Part shown: in pieces, positions 24,699-32,897 of the stretch
Numbering within the stretch: the first letter of the stretch is position 1
Layout: every line of letters starts with the position of its first letter
Assembly: GCA_035940575.1 (NCBI GenBank)
Contig: DASZER010000053.1
Coordinates: forward strand, 1 to 64,000
DNA length: 64,000 nucleotides
From: BP-191 sp035940575
GTDB lineage: Bacteria; Actinomycetota; Actinomycetes; BP-191
Reading direction: 5' to 3'
The notes under the pieces: model-generated
Seen by the model: the letters and a program-made list of their open reading frames with translations, nothing else
Told to the model about the DNA's origin: nothing
Databases searched by the model: none
Made by a program: the position numbers and the translations under genes

Positions 24699-26056
24699 TG
24701 GACCGTCGTATCTTCGGGATCGAGAACGAGTACGGCGTCACCTGCACGTTCCGCGGCCAGCGGCGCCTGTCGCCGGACGAGGTCGCGCGCTACCTGTTCA
24801 GGCGCGTCGTGTCGTGGGGGCGTTCGTCCAACGTCTTCCTGGAGAACGGCGCGCGCCTGTACCTCGACGTCGGCAGCCACCCGGAGTACGCGACGCCGGA
24901 GTGCGACTCGCTGGTCGACCTCGTGACGCACGACAAGGCGGGGGAGCGCATCCTCGAGTCGTTGCTCGCGAGCGCCGAGCAGCGCCTCCACGAGGAGGGC
25001 ATCGCCGGGCAGATCTACCTGTTCAAGAACAACACCGACTCGGCCGGCAACTCCTACGGCTGCCACGAGAACTACCTCGTCGGGCGGCACGGCGAGTTCA
25101 GCAGGCTGGCCGACATCCTCATCCCGTTCCTCGTGACGCGGCAGATCATCGCGGGCGCGGGCAAGGTGCTGCAGACGCCGCGCGGCGCCGTCTACTGCGT
25201 GAGCCAGCGCGCCGAGCACATCTGGGAGGGCGTGTCGTCCGCGACGACGCGGTCCCGCCCGATCATCAACACGCGCGACGAGCCGCACGCCGACGCCGAG
25301 CGGTTCCGGCGGCTGCACGTCATCGTCGGCGACTCGTCGATGAACGAGACGACGACGTTGCTCAAGGTCGGCACGACCGACCTCGTGCTGCGGATGATCG
25401 AGGCCGGCGTCGTGATGCGCGACCTCACGCTGGAGAACCCGATCCGCGCGATCCGCGAGGTCTCGCACGACATCACGTGCCGCAAGCGCGTGAAGCTCGC
25501 GAACGGTCGCGAGGCGAGCGCGCTGGAGATCCAGCACGAGTACCACGCGAAGGCCCGCGACTTCGTGACGCGGCGCGGCAGCGACCCCGTCGCCGAACGC
25601 GTCCTCGACCTCTGGGGCCGCACGCTCACCGCGATCGAGACCGGCGACATCGACCTCGTCGCCCGCGAGGTCGACTGGGTCACGAAGTACCAGCTCGTGG
25701 AGCGCTACCGCGCCAAGCACAAGCTCCCGCTGTCCTCGCCCAAGGTCGCGCTGATCGACCTCGCGTACCACGACGTCAACCGCGACCGCGGCCTGTACTA
25801 CCTGCTCGAGCGCAAGGGCGCGGTGCAGCGCGTCAGCGACGACGTGACGATCACCGAGGCCATGGAGACGCCGCCGCAGACGACGCGCGCGCGGCTGCGC
25901 GGGGAGTTCATCCGCAAGGCCAAGGAGAAGCGCCGCGACTTCACCGTCGACTGGGTCCACCTCAAGCTGAACGACCAGGCGCAGCGGACCGTGCTGTGCA
26001 AGGACCCGTTCCGCGCCGTGGACGAGCGGGTCGAGAAGCTCATCGCCAGCATGTAG
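24698..26056 (+). CDS. pafA: Proteasome accessory factor PafA, Pup ligase
   Basis: A 452-residue carboxylate-amine ligase that attaches the prokaryotic ubiquitin-like protein Pup to lysines of target proteins, using ATP. The start RIFGIENEYGV carries the Mg-ATP ligand Glu9, and LYLDVGSHPEYATPE carries the catalytic base Asp57, at the same numbers as in the mycobacterial enzyme. Length and sequence are normal for the family. The usual upstream neighbours (dop, pup, prcB, prcA) are not here; accessory DNA ends about 200 bases before. Downstream FKBP-pafB-pafC-tatA-tatC-helY follows the common actinobacterial order, with two genes placed between. Confidence 0.97.
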   Translation: MDRRIFGIENEYGVTCTFRGQRRLSPDEVARYLFRRVVSWGRSSNVFLENGARLYLDVGSHPEYATPECDSLVDLVTHDKAGERILESLLASAEQRLHEEGIAGQIYLFKNNTDSAGNSYGCHENYLVGRHGEFSRLADILIPFLVTRQIIAGAGKVLQTPRGAVYCVSQRAEHIWEGVSSATTRSRPIINTRDEPHADAERFRRLHVIVGDSSMNETTTLLKVGTTDLVLRMIEAGVVMRDLTLENPIRAIREVSHDITCRKRVKLANGREASALEIQHEYHAKARDFVTRRGSDPVAERVLDLWGRTLTAIETGDIDLVAREVDWVTKYQLVERYRAKHKLPLSSPKVALIDLAYHDVNRDRGLYYLLERKGAVQRVSDDVTITEAMETPPQTTRARLRGEFIRKAKEKRRDFTVDWVHLKLNDQAQRTVLCKDPFRAVDERVEKLIASM

Positions 26057-26061
26057 CGGCG

Positions 26062-26081
26062 GCGCCGCGTCAGCGCGGCGC
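26062..26081. terminator. Bidirectional hairpin between pafA and cyclase gene
   Basis: An 8 bp perfect stem GCGCCGCG with loop TCAG (26062-26069, 26074-26081) between two convergent genes; the cyclase stop codon begins in the loop. GC-rich stem, no T-tract, as is usual for actinobacterial terminators. Confidence 0.5.
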
Positions 26082-27596
26082 GTACAGCCGCGTCGGCGTC
26101 GCCCGCCCTCGCAACGTCGCCTCGCCGGCCGGCGCCCACGCGCGCGCCTCGGTGCCGGCGCCGGCGACGGCGGGCTCGCTCGCGAGGACGCGCGCGGCGG
26201 AGCCCTTGGCGCACTCGGTCAGCCGCGCCGCCTCGTTCACCGGGTCGCCGATGACGGTGTACTCGAACCGCTCCTCCGCGCCGACGTTGCCCGCCGTCAC
26301 GGTGCCCGACGAGACGCCGATGCCGGCGTCGAGGCGTACGTCGCCGGGGAGCGCGGCGAGGCGCTCGCGCAGCCTCCTGGCGGCGCGCAGCGCGGCGGCG
26401 CGGTGGTCGGGCAGGTCGCCGGGCGCGCCGAAGACGCAGAGCGCGCCGTCGCCGTCGAACTTGTTGACCCAGCCGCCCTCCTCGCGGACGGTCGCGACGA
26501 CCGCGCCGAAGAACGCGTTGAGGGCGCGCAGCAGGTCGTCGGCGGAGCGCTGCTGAGCGAGCGTCGTGGAGCCGACGACGTCGGCGAACAGCACGCTCAC
26601 GTCGCGGCTCTCGCCGCCGAGCGCGACGCCGCGTTCGAGCGCCTGCCGCGCGACGTCCTCGCCGACGTGGCGGCCGAAGATGTCCTGGAGGCGGCGGCGC
26701 TCCTCGAGGCCGTGCACCATCTCGTTGAAGCCGGCCTGGAGCAGGCCAACCTCGGACGCGTCGTTGACGGGCACGCGCACGTCGAGGCGGCCCTGCTCGA
26801 CCTCGCGCTGGATGCCGCGCAGGTCGCGGATCGGCTCGGCGACCGACTTCGCGGCGATGACCGTCGCGGCCGCGCCGACTACGACGCCGACCACGACGAG
26901 GAACCAGATCGCGCCCGCGAGGTGCTGGCGCTCCTCGGGCGTGCGAACGGTCTGCGTGAGGCCGACCGCGATCAGCGGCAGCGCCGAGCCGAGCAGCCAG
27001 GACACGACGAGCCTGCGCATGATGCCGGGCGCGCGGGGGCGGTCGAGGACGCGGTGGGACAGCACGCGCGCGGCGACCGGGCGCAGGGTGCGTTCGAGCA
27101 GCAGGTACGTCAGCGTCGACGTGATGACGCCGCCGAGCAGGATGCCGGTGACGACCCGGACGACGAGCACCCACCCGACGTCGAACGTCGCCTGCTCCAC
27201 GCCGAACGTCACCGCCGCCAGCAGCCACACGGCCTCCGGCAGGGCGAGCAGCGTGCGGGGGAGCGCGAGCGTCTCCTCCGACTCGGCGGCCGTCGGGCTG
27301 CGCCCCTCCTTCGCCCACGTCGCGAGCCGGTTGAGGCGGCCGTTGAGGTAGAGCCCGACGACGACGCCGCTGACGAGCATGAAGACGGCGAACGACACGA
27401 CGCCCTCGCGCTGGATCTCCGCGCGCCGCGCGGCGGTCACCCACGGCGGCACGGGCGAGACGATCGCGAGGTAGACGAACGACAGCGTCGCTCCGGCGAG
27501 GTTCGACACGAGCAGGTAGCCGCCGACCCGCAGGAACGACCGGCGCACGACCTCCGCGTCGCTCTCGTCCCGGCGCTGCCTGTGCCACGCGCTCAC
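26070..27596 (-). CDS. Membrane adenylate/guanylate cyclase (class III) with HAMP
   Basis: A 508-residue membrane cyclase. Six hydrophobic helices occupy about residues 23-247, followed by a HAMP linker (IAAKSVAEPIRDLRG to NEMVHGL, about 247-298) and a class III catalytic domain (330-490). The metal aspartates are visible in VLFADVVGST (Asp339) and KFDGDGAL (Asp383), and DPVNEAARL is the transition-state segment. It converts a nucleoside triphosphate, probably ATP, to the cyclic nucleotide. The GTG start overlaps the DUF3866 stop (GTGA), so both are one operon. A longer frame to 28883 is an artefact of GC content. Confidence 0.85.
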   Translation of the reverse strand: MSAWHRQRRDESDAEVVRRSFLRVGGYLLVSNLAGATLSFVYLAIVSPVPPWVTAARRAEIQREGVVSFAVFMLVSGVVVGLYLNGRLNRLATWAKEGRSPTAAESEETLALPRTLLALPEAVWLLAAVTFGVEQATFDVGWVLVVRVVTGILLGGVITSTLTYLLLERTLRPVAARVLSHRVLDRPRAPGIMRRLVVSWLLGSALPLIAVGLTQTVRTPEERQHLAGAIWFLVVVGVVVGAAATVIAAKSVAEPIRDLRGIQREVEQGRLDVRVPVNDASEVGLLQAGFNEMVHGLEERRRLQDIFGRHVGEDVARQALERGVALGGESRDVSVLFADVVGSTTLAQQRSADDLLRALNAFFGAVVATVREEGGWVNKFDGDGALCVFGAPGDLPDHRAAALRAARRLRERLAALPGDVRLDAGIGVSSGTVTAGNVGAEERFEYTVIGDPVNEAARLTECAKGSAARVLASEPAVAGAGTEARAWAPAGEATLRGRATPTRLYAPR

Positions 27597-28651
27597 GGGA
27601 GCCCCGCCGCGTGCCAGCCCGCGGCCGCCGCCGCGAGGAAGTAGGCGGTGTCCTCCTCCAGGCCGCGCCCCATCGTGGACAGCGGGAGGCCGCTGTCGCG
27701 CAACGGTCCCAGCAGGTGCGCGGCGTCGACCGTCACGACGTCGTGGCGCTCGCGGACCCGCGCGAGGTCGGCGTCGACGGCGCTCGCGAGCGGCTCGTCC
27801 AGGACCGGCACGACGACGTCGGCGCGGGCGAGCGCGACGCGCCCGTACGCCGTGCGGCTGTGGTGGGAGACCCCGCGGTGGCGTTCGCGCGGGTCGGCGC
27901 CGGACAGGCGCACCGACGCGACGGGCCGCCCGCCGAGCGCGGCGACGGCGTTGACCGCGTCGCCGGCCGCGACGCCGCTGAACCCCCACGGCGTGCCGAC
28001 GCCGAGGTTGCCAGGCCCCTGCGTGACGACCGCGACGTCGGCGGCCAGCACGACGCGCGCGGCGAGCAGCGCCTCGTGCAGCGTGACCGCCTCCAGGTCG
28101 CCGCCGAACGCCTGCCCCGCCGTGACCGTGCCCGCGAGCAGCGGGCGTACGGCGGCCACGGTGCGCGAGAGCCACAGCGGCAGCGCGCCGCCGTCGGTCA
28201 TGACATACGCGACCCGCGCGCCGGGGGAGCGTTCGCGCACGCCAACGAGGATCGCGGGGAGCGCGGAGTGCAGGTCGGCGACGACGACGGGCATCCCGTC
28301 GAGGGAGTCGGCCGACGCGAGCGCGTCGCGATGCGGCGACGCCTCCTCGGAGACGCCGAGGACGGTGGCCTGGTGCGGCGTGTACCGCGCCTTGACGAGG
28401 TGCCCGGGGCCGGAACGGTCCTCCGGCAGCCGGTCGGGCACGGCGACGACGAGGTGGTAGCCGCCGGTGCCGAGGCCGAGGGAGACGGCGGTGGTGTTGA
28501 GCAGCACGGCGTCGCCGGGCTCGGGCGTGCCGACGAGCGCGGGGTAGGCGAGCGCGACGGCGCTCTCGCCCTCGACCTCGACGTCGAGCTCGACGGCCCC
28601 CGGCCACGCGCGCCGCACGCCCGTCACGCGCCCGTGCCGCATGCGGATCAC
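27593..28651 (-). CDS. DUF3866 family protein
   Basis: A 352-residue protein of the DUF3866 family, widespread in actinobacteria and of unknown function. It opens with IRMRHGRVTGVRRAWPGAVE, includes GTGGYHLVV, VVVADLHSALPAI, TQGPGNLGVGTPWGFSG and RHRGVSHHSRTAYG motifs, which are strongly conserved in the family. No signal peptide. GTG at 28651 is preceded by TACCGT at seven bases and is the likely leaderless start; a GTG at 28660 is also in frame. It is divergent from the FKBP gene and cotranscribed with the cyclase. Confidence 0.85.
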   Translation of the reverse strand: MIRMRHGRVTGVRRAWPGAVELDVEVEGESAVALAYPALVGTPEPGDAVLLNTTAVSLGLGTGGYHLVVAVPDRLPEDRSGPGHLVKARYTPHQATVLGVSEEASPHRDALASADSLDGMPVVVADLHSALPAILVGVRERSPGARVAYVMTDGGALPLWLSRTVAAVRPLLAGTVTAGQAFGGDLEAVTLHEALLAARVVLAADVAVVTQGPGNLGVGTPWGFSGVAAGDAVNAVAALGGRPVASVRLSGADPRERHRGVSHHSRTAYGRVALARADVVVPVLDEPLASAVDADLARVRERHDVVTVDAAHLLGPLRDSGLPLSTMGRGLEEDTAYFLAAAAAGWHAAGLP

Positions 28652-28658
28652 AGGCCGC

Positions 28659-28668
28659 ACGGTAGCGT
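28659..28668. promoter_or_regulatory. Overlapping divergent leaderless -10 boxes
   Basis: On the minus strand TACCGT (28664-28659) sits seven bases before the DUF3866 GTG; on the plus strand TAGCGT (28663-28668) sits six bases before the FKBP GTG. The two boxes share the central TA. Both fit the TANNNT box of leaderless actinobacterial genes. Confidence 0.6.
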
Positions 28669-28674
28669 GGCGGC

Positions 28675-29157
28675 GTGCGCAGAACCGTCCTTCTTCCCGC
28701 CGCCGCGCTGGTGCTCGCCGCCTGTTCCGGCGGCGAGCCGAGCAACCGCGCGACCCCGGAGCCGACCGTGTCCGTCGTCTTGCCGTCGGGCAAGCCGACG
28801 CCGTCGATCCCGCCGACGAAGCCCACGAAGCTCCAGCAGACCGACCTCGTCGTCGGCACCGGCGAGACCGCGATCCCGGGCAAGACCCTGACCGTCCGCT
28901 ACGTCGGCGTGCACTACGACGGCAAGGAGTTCGACTCGAACTTCGAGCCCGGCGAGTCCACGATCTCGTTCGTCCTCGGCAACGAGCGCGTCATCCCCGG
29001 CTGGGACCAGGGCCTCATCGGCATGCGCGAGGGCGGTCGCCGCCAGCTCGTCATCCCGCCCGAGCTCGGCTACGGCGCGGCCGGCAGCGGGCCCATCGGG
29101 CCGAACGAGACGCTGGTGTTCGTCGTCGACCTGATCAGCGTCGACGCCGGGATCTGA
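28675..29157 (+). CDS. FKBP-type peptidyl-prolyl isomerase lipoprotein
   Basis: A 160-residue exported proline isomerase. A lipoprotein signal ends in the lipobox LAAC (Cys17), followed by a Ser/Pro linker and an FKBP domain (about 55-158) with VRYVGVHYDGKEFDSN, VIPGWDQGLIGM and VIPPELGYGAAGSG, the usual binding-pocket residues. It would help protein folding outside the membrane. FKBP genes lie near pafA/pafB in many actinobacteria. The GTG start directly follows a leaderless -10 box. Confidence 0.93.
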   Translation: MRRTVLLPAAALVLAACSGGEPSNRATPEPTVSVVLPSGKPTPSIPPTKPTKLQQTDLVVGTGETAIPGKTLTVRYVGVHYDGKEFDSNFEPGESTISFVLGNERVIPGWDQGLIGMREGGRRQLVIPPELGYGAAGSGPIGPNETLVFVVDLISVDAGI

Positions 29158-29161
29158 CGGC

Positions 29162-30109
29162 GTGTCGGCGCCGAAGCTCGAACGCCTCGTCAACCTGCTC
29201 CTCATGCTCCTGTCGGCCCGCAGGCCGGTGACGATCGAGCAGGTGCGCTCCGTGGTGCCCGGCTACGACCAGGCCGACGACGAGTCGTTCCGGCGGATGT
29301 TCGAGCGCGACAAGGACGAGCTGCGCGACCTCGGCGTGCCGCTGGAGACGCGGCCCGTGGACGCCTGGGGCGACGAGCTCGGCTACCTGATCCCGAAGGA
29401 CTCGTACGAGCTGCCGCCCGTCTCGCTGGAGCCGGACGAGGCAGCCGCCGTCGCGCTCGCCGCGCGGCTGTGGGCGTCGGCGGGGCTCGCCGACGCGAGC
29501 GCGAGCGCGTTGCTCAAGCTCCGAGCGGCCGGCGTCGAGGCCGACCCGGTCGCCACGGCCGGGGTGGAGCCCCGGGTGGCGGCGCGCGACGCGGCGTTCG
29601 AGCCGCTGCTCGCGGCCGTGCGCGCGGGGCGGGCGGTGTCGTTCGACTACACGCCGTCCTACGCCGACGCGGCGCGGCGCCGCACGGTCGAGCCGTGGGG
29701 CCTCGTGCACCGGCTCGGCAAGTGGTACGTCGCCGGGCACGACCGCGACCGAGGCGCGCCGCGCGCGTTCAAGCTGTCCCGGATCACCAGCGGCGTCACG
29801 GCGCTCGGCGCGCCGGGCTCGGTCACCGTGCCCGACGGCGTGGACCTGCAGGCGATGGTGGCGCCGTTCGACACGCCGGCGACCGGCACCGCGACGGTGC
29901 GCGTCGCGCCGGGCGCGGCGTGGGACCTGCGCCGCGCGGCGACGTCCACGGCCGAGGGCGACGACGGCTGGACGGTGCTGGAGGTGCCGCTCGGCGACGT
30001 CGACCGCTTCGCGGAGTGGATCGCCGGCTTCGGGCCCGACGCCGTCGTCGTCGCGCCCGAGGAGGCGCGGGCCGCGGTCGTGCAGCGCCTCCGGGCGGTG
30101 CTCGCGTGA
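29162..30109 (+). CDS. pafB: PafB, WYL-domain transcription activator subunit
   Basis: A 315-residue protein with an N-terminal winged helix (LERLVNLLLMLLSARRPVTI ... FRRMFERDKDELRDLGVPL) and a WYL domain around residues 155-215 (WGLVHRLGKWYVAGHDRDRG). With PafC it activates the LexA-independent DNA-damage response in mycobacteria; a nucleic-acid ligand is thought to be sensed by the WYL domain. It starts with GTG four bases after the FKBP stop and overlaps pafC by four bases (GTGA), so the three are probably one operon. Confidence 0.93.
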   Translation: MSAPKLERLVNLLLMLLSARRPVTIEQVRSVVPGYDQADDESFRRMFERDKDELRDLGVPLETRPVDAWGDELGYLIPKDSYELPPVSLEPDEAAAVALAARLWASAGLADASASALLKLRAAGVEADPVATAGVEPRVAARDAAFEPLLAAVRAGRAVSFDYTPSYADAARRRTVEPWGLVHRLGKWYVAGHDRDRGAPRAFKLSRITSGVTALGAPGSVTVPDGVDLQAMVAPFDTPATGTATVRVAPGAAWDLRRAATSTAEGDDGWTVLEVPLGDVDRFAEWIAGFGPDAVVVAPEEARAAVVQRLRAVLA

Positions 30110-31056
30110 CCCGCTCGGCGAACCGCCTCGCGCGCATGCTCGCGCTGGTGCCGTACCTCCAGCAGAACCCCGGCATCGAGACGGCCGAGGCGGCGCGGGT
30201 GTTCGGCGTGACCGAGCGGCAGCTCCGCGACGACCTCGACCTGCTGTTCTTCTGCGGGCTTCCCGGCTACACGCCAGGCGACCTCATCGAGGTGTCGTAC
30301 GAGGGCGACCGGATCACCGTCCGCAACGCCGACACGATGGCCCGCCCGCTGCGCCTGACGCCCGAGGAGGCGCTGGCGCTGGTCGTCGCGGCCCGCGCGC
30401 TCGCCGCCGAGCCGGGCCTGAGCGAGCGGGACGCGCTGGACCGCGCGCTGGCGAAGCTGGAGGCGGCGTTCGGCTCCGTGGAGTCGCGCGTGGAGGTCTC
30501 GCTGGACACGGCGGGGGAGACGCTCGCGCTCGCGGAGCGGGCCGTCGAGGCGCGGCGGCGGCTGCGCATCCGCTACCACAACCCCTCCCGCGACGAGGTG
30601 ACCGAGCGCGACGTCGACCCGATGCGCGTGGTCAACGTCGAGGGGCGCTGGTACCTCGAGGCGTGGTGTCGGCGCGTGGAGGACGTACGGCTGTTCCGGC
30701 TCGACCGCGTGATCGAGGCCGTCGAGCTCGACCTGCCCGCCGAGGTGCCCGAGCGGGCGGCGTCGAAGCGGCTCTCGGAGGGGCTGTACGAGCCCGCGCC
30801 GGAGGACCCGGAGGTCGTGCTCGACCTCGACCGCGAGGCGCGGTGGGTGGCCGACTACCACCCGTACGAGACCGTCGAGGACCTCGACGGCGGCGGCGTA
30901 CGGCTGACCCTGCGCGTGCACGACGACGGCTGGCTGCGCCGCCTGCTGCTGCGGCTCGGGCCGCACGCCCGGGTCGTGTCGCCCGCCTCGCTCGGGGAGG
31001 CCGTGCGGGAGACGGCGGCGGCCGCGCTGGCGGCGTACGGCGCGCGAACGGACTAG
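30106..31056 (+). CDS. pafC: PafC, WYL-domain transcription activator subunit
   Basis: A 316-residue partner of PafB. The N-terminal winged helix is clear (LARMLALVPYLQQNPGIETA ... VTERQLRDDLDLLFFCGLP) and the WYL domain follows at about 145-205 (VEGRWYLEAWCRRVEDVRLF), with a C-terminal WCX-like extension. PafB and PafC act as a heterodimer. The GTG overlaps the pafB stop codon. A wobble-containing hairpin lies a few bases after the stop. Confidence 0.93.
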   Translation: MTRSANRLARMLALVPYLQQNPGIETAEAARVFGVTERQLRDDLDLLFFCGLPGYTPGDLIEVSYEGDRITVRNADTMARPLRLTPEEALALVVAARALAAEPGLSERDALDRALAKLEAAFGSVESRVEVSLDTAGETLALAERAVEARRRLRIRYHNPSRDEVTERDVDPMRVVNVEGRWYLEAWCRRVEDVRLFRLDRVIEAVELDLPAEVPERAASKRLSEGLYEPAPEDPEVVLDLDREARWVADYHPYETVEDLDGGGVRLTLRVHDDGWLRRLLLRLGPHARVVSPASLGEAVRETAAAALAAYGARTD

Positions 31057-31063
31057 TCCGTAA

Positions 31064-31084
31064 GGGCCGTCCGACGGATGGCCC
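31064..31084 (+). terminator. Hairpin after pafC
   Basis: A 9 bp stem (GGGCCGTCC with GGATGGCCC, one G-U pair) and a GAC loop, eight bases after the pafC stop. No T-tract follows, so termination may be partial or Rho-assisted. Confidence 0.4.
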
Positions 31085-31154
31085 GCCCGGCCCCTTCAAG
31101 CAATTTCACGGTTGTGCCGATGCGTTGGTTGTTCCCAGCGAAAGGACACCGACC

Positions 31155-31484
31155 GTGACGACGATCAAGGCTTCCTGCCCCGCCTGTGGCGAGGTCGAGC
31201 TCACCAGCGCCGACGTCACGCTCATGGTGTGCAACCACGCGCCGCAGTCGTACTACACGTTCGTCTGCCCGAAGTGCACCGACGAGGTGCGCAAGCCGGC
31301 CGACGACCACGTCGTCTCGCTGCTGATGTCCGGCGGCGTGCGCGCCGAGGTCTGGGAGCTGCCTGCCGAGGCGCTCGAGTCGCACAACGGCCCGAAGCTC
31401 ACCTACGACGACCTGCTCGACTTCGCGCTTCAGCTCAACTCCGTCGACTTCGTCGCCGCGGCCGCCGCTCGCGTCACCGCGTAG
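31155..31484 (+). CDS. Zinc-ribbon protein of the pafBC-tatAC locus
   Basis: A 109-residue soluble protein with two Cys pairs, SCPAC at residues 7-10 and VCPKC at about 37-40, which together form a likely zinc ribbon, followed by a helical part ending KLTYDDLLDFALQLNS. The family is conserved in actinobacteria next to pafC/tatA; its role is unknown. A GTG start at 31155 has GAAAGGA at eight bases and is preferred over the longer in-frame extension, which runs back into pafC. Sequence between pafC and this gene is short. Confidence 0.75.
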   Translation: MTTIKASCPACGEVELTSADVTLMVCNHAPQSYYTFVCPKCTDEVRKPADDHVVSLLMSGGVRAEVWELPAEALESHNGPKLTYDDLLDFALQLNSVDFVAAAAARVTA

Positions 31485-31497
31485 GGGCGAGCGGCCC

Positions 31498-31503
31498 TAC
31501 GAT
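31498..31503 (+). promoter_or_regulatory. Leaderless -10 box TACGAT
   Basis: TACGAT six bases before the GTG at 31510, the spacing expected when transcription starts on the start codon. Confidence 0.5.
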
Positions 31504-31509
31504 GGCCGC

Positions 31510-31692
31510 GTGGGCTGGATCTGGGCGTTCGCCGTCGTCGTCACGCTGACGGGCTTCGCGGTCGTCGCCATGCTCGGCTGGAAGACGTTCACCCGCGTGC
31601 GCTCGCTCGGCCGTACCGTCGCCGAGGCCTCGCAGCGGATCGCCGAGGCATCCGCCACGCTGGAGCAGATCAAGCCCGCGCCGCGCGACTGA
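31510..31692 (+). CDS. Small single-pass membrane protein
   Basis: A 60-residue protein. A membrane helix (WIWAFAVVVTLTGFAVVAML) is followed by a basic turn and a short amphipathic helix rich in Ala and Glu. It resembles TatB-like or DUF948-like small membrane proteins only in layout, and it lies directly before tatA. The leaderless-type box upstream supports the GTG start. Function unknown; a part in Tat assembly is only suggested by position. Confidence 0.65.
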   Translation: MGWIWAFAVVVTLTGFAVVAMLGWKTFTRVRSLGRTVAEASQRIAEASATLEQIKPAPRD

Positions 31693-31737
31693 CCCGTACA
31701 CTCGGGGCGTCCCCACTCCGTCGGCGAAGGACGCAGC

Positions 31738-31989
31738 ATGAACCTCCCCCAGGGCTTCGAGCTCTTCGCGATCCTCGCCGTGCTCGTCCTGCTGTTCGGG
31801 TCGAAGAAGCTGCCCGACGCCGCCCGCTCCCTCGGCCGCTCCATGCGCATCTTCAAGTCCGAGACGAAGGGCCTCCGCAGCGACGAGCGCGGCGCGCTCA
31901 CCGCGGCCGAGACCGAGGAGGAGCGCGAGCGGCGCGAGTTCGCCGAGTGGAAGGCGTCCCGCGACGCGTCGGGCTCCGCGGAGCGCTGA
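31738..31989 (+). CDS. tatA: Sec-independent translocase subunit TatA
   Basis: An 83-residue TatA/E-type protein: a short membrane helix LFAILAVLVLLFGSKKLP with the conserved FG hinge, the amphipathic helix DAARSLGRSMRIFKSE, then an acidic tail. It forms the pore part of the twin-arginine translocase that exports folded proteins. AAGGA lies before the ATG at 31738, and TACACT upstream is a probable -10. tatC follows after 27 bases. Confidence 0.95.
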   Translation: MNLPQGFELFAILAVLVLLFGSKKLPDAARSLGRSMRIFKSETKGLRSDERGALTAAETEEERERREFAEWKASRDASGSAER

Positions 31990-32016
31990 CGCGCGCGGCC
32001 GACGCGCGACCTCTCG

Positions 32017-32874
32017 ATGACCGACACGGCCGACCCCGACACGGCCGGCCCCGCCGCGTCGCGGCGGGCCGCCTCGCCCGACGACTCGCGGATGACGCTC
32101 GTCGAGCACCTGTCCGAGCTGCGTTCGCGGATGGTGAAGAGCCTCCTCGCGATCGCCGTCTGCTCGATCGTGGCGTACGTCCTGTGGGAGCCGATCTTCG
32201 AGTTCCTCAAGGAGCCGTACTGCGCGCTGCCCGCCGACCGCCGCTTCAACGGCGACCAGGGCTGCGACCTCGCGGCGCTCGGCGTGCTCGACCAGTTCCT
32301 CACGCGCATGAAGGTCGCGCTGATGGTCGGCGTCCTCGGCTCCGCGCCGATCTGGCTGTACCAGCTCTGGGCGTTCGTCACGCCCGGGCTGCACCCGCGC
32401 GAGCGGCGGTGGGCGGTGCCGTTCGTGACGGCGTCGCTCGTGCTGTTCGGCTGCGGCGCGACGTTCTCGTACCTCACGCTCGACAAGGGCCTGTCGTTCC
32501 TGCTGTCCATCGGCGGCAGCGGCGTCGTGACCGTGCTGACGATCGACCGCTACCTGTCGTTCGTGACGTTGATGCTGCTGGCGTTCGGCGTGTCGTTCGA
32601 GTTCCCGGTGCTGATGATCTTCCTGAACATCATCGGCGTGACGCCGACCGCGCGGCTCAGGCAGTGGCGGCGCGGCATGTACTTCGGGCTCTCGGTCTTC
32701 GCGGCCGTGATCACGCCGTCGCAGGACCCGTTCACGTTCCTCGCGATGTGGCTCCCGATGTGCCTGTTCTACGAGGTCTCGATCCTGTTCGGGCGCGTCC
32801 GCGACAAGGCGCGCGGGCGGCGTTCGCCGGAGAGCACCGACCAGTGGGCGGACGACGAGACCTCGCCGCTGTGA
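32017..32874 (+). CDS. tatC: Sec-independent translocase subunit TatC
   Basis: A 285-residue membrane protein with six predicted helices. The family hallmark MTLVEHLSELRSRM stands at about residue 26, after a Pro/Asp-rich N-terminal extension, and PGLHPRERRW and EFPVLMIF motifs are present. TatC is the receptor for twin-arginine signal peptides. No strong ribosome site is seen before the ATG at 32017; an internal ATG at the LVEHL motif is a possible alternative start. The end is basic and Ser/Asp-rich. Confidence 0.95.
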   Translation: MTDTADPDTAGPAASRRAASPDDSRMTLVEHLSELRSRMVKSLLAIAVCSIVAYVLWEPIFEFLKEPYCALPADRRFNGDQGCDLAALGVLDQFLTRMKVALMVGVLGSAPIWLYQLWAFVTPGLHPRERRWAVPFVTASLVLFGCGATFSYLTLDKGLSFLLSIGGSGVVTVLTIDRYLSFVTLMLLAFGVSFEFPVLMIFLNIIGVTPTARLRQWRRGMYFGLSVFAAVITPSQDPFTFLAMWLPMCLFYEVSILFGRVRDKARGRRSPESTDQWADDETSPL

Positions 32875-32884
32875 CGTAGCCCGC

Positions 32885-32890
32885 TACCCT
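32885..32890 (+). promoter_or_regulatory. Leaderless -10 box TACCCT
   Basis: TACCCT seven bases before the lipid kinase GTG at 32898. Confidence 0.5.
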
Positions 32891-32897
32891 CCGGCGC

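Noticed and set aside
26070..28883. 937-residue cyclase fused to an upstream domain
   Set aside because: The upstream part lies out of frame over the DUF3866 gene; the cyclase has its own GTG with GTGA coupling at 27596.
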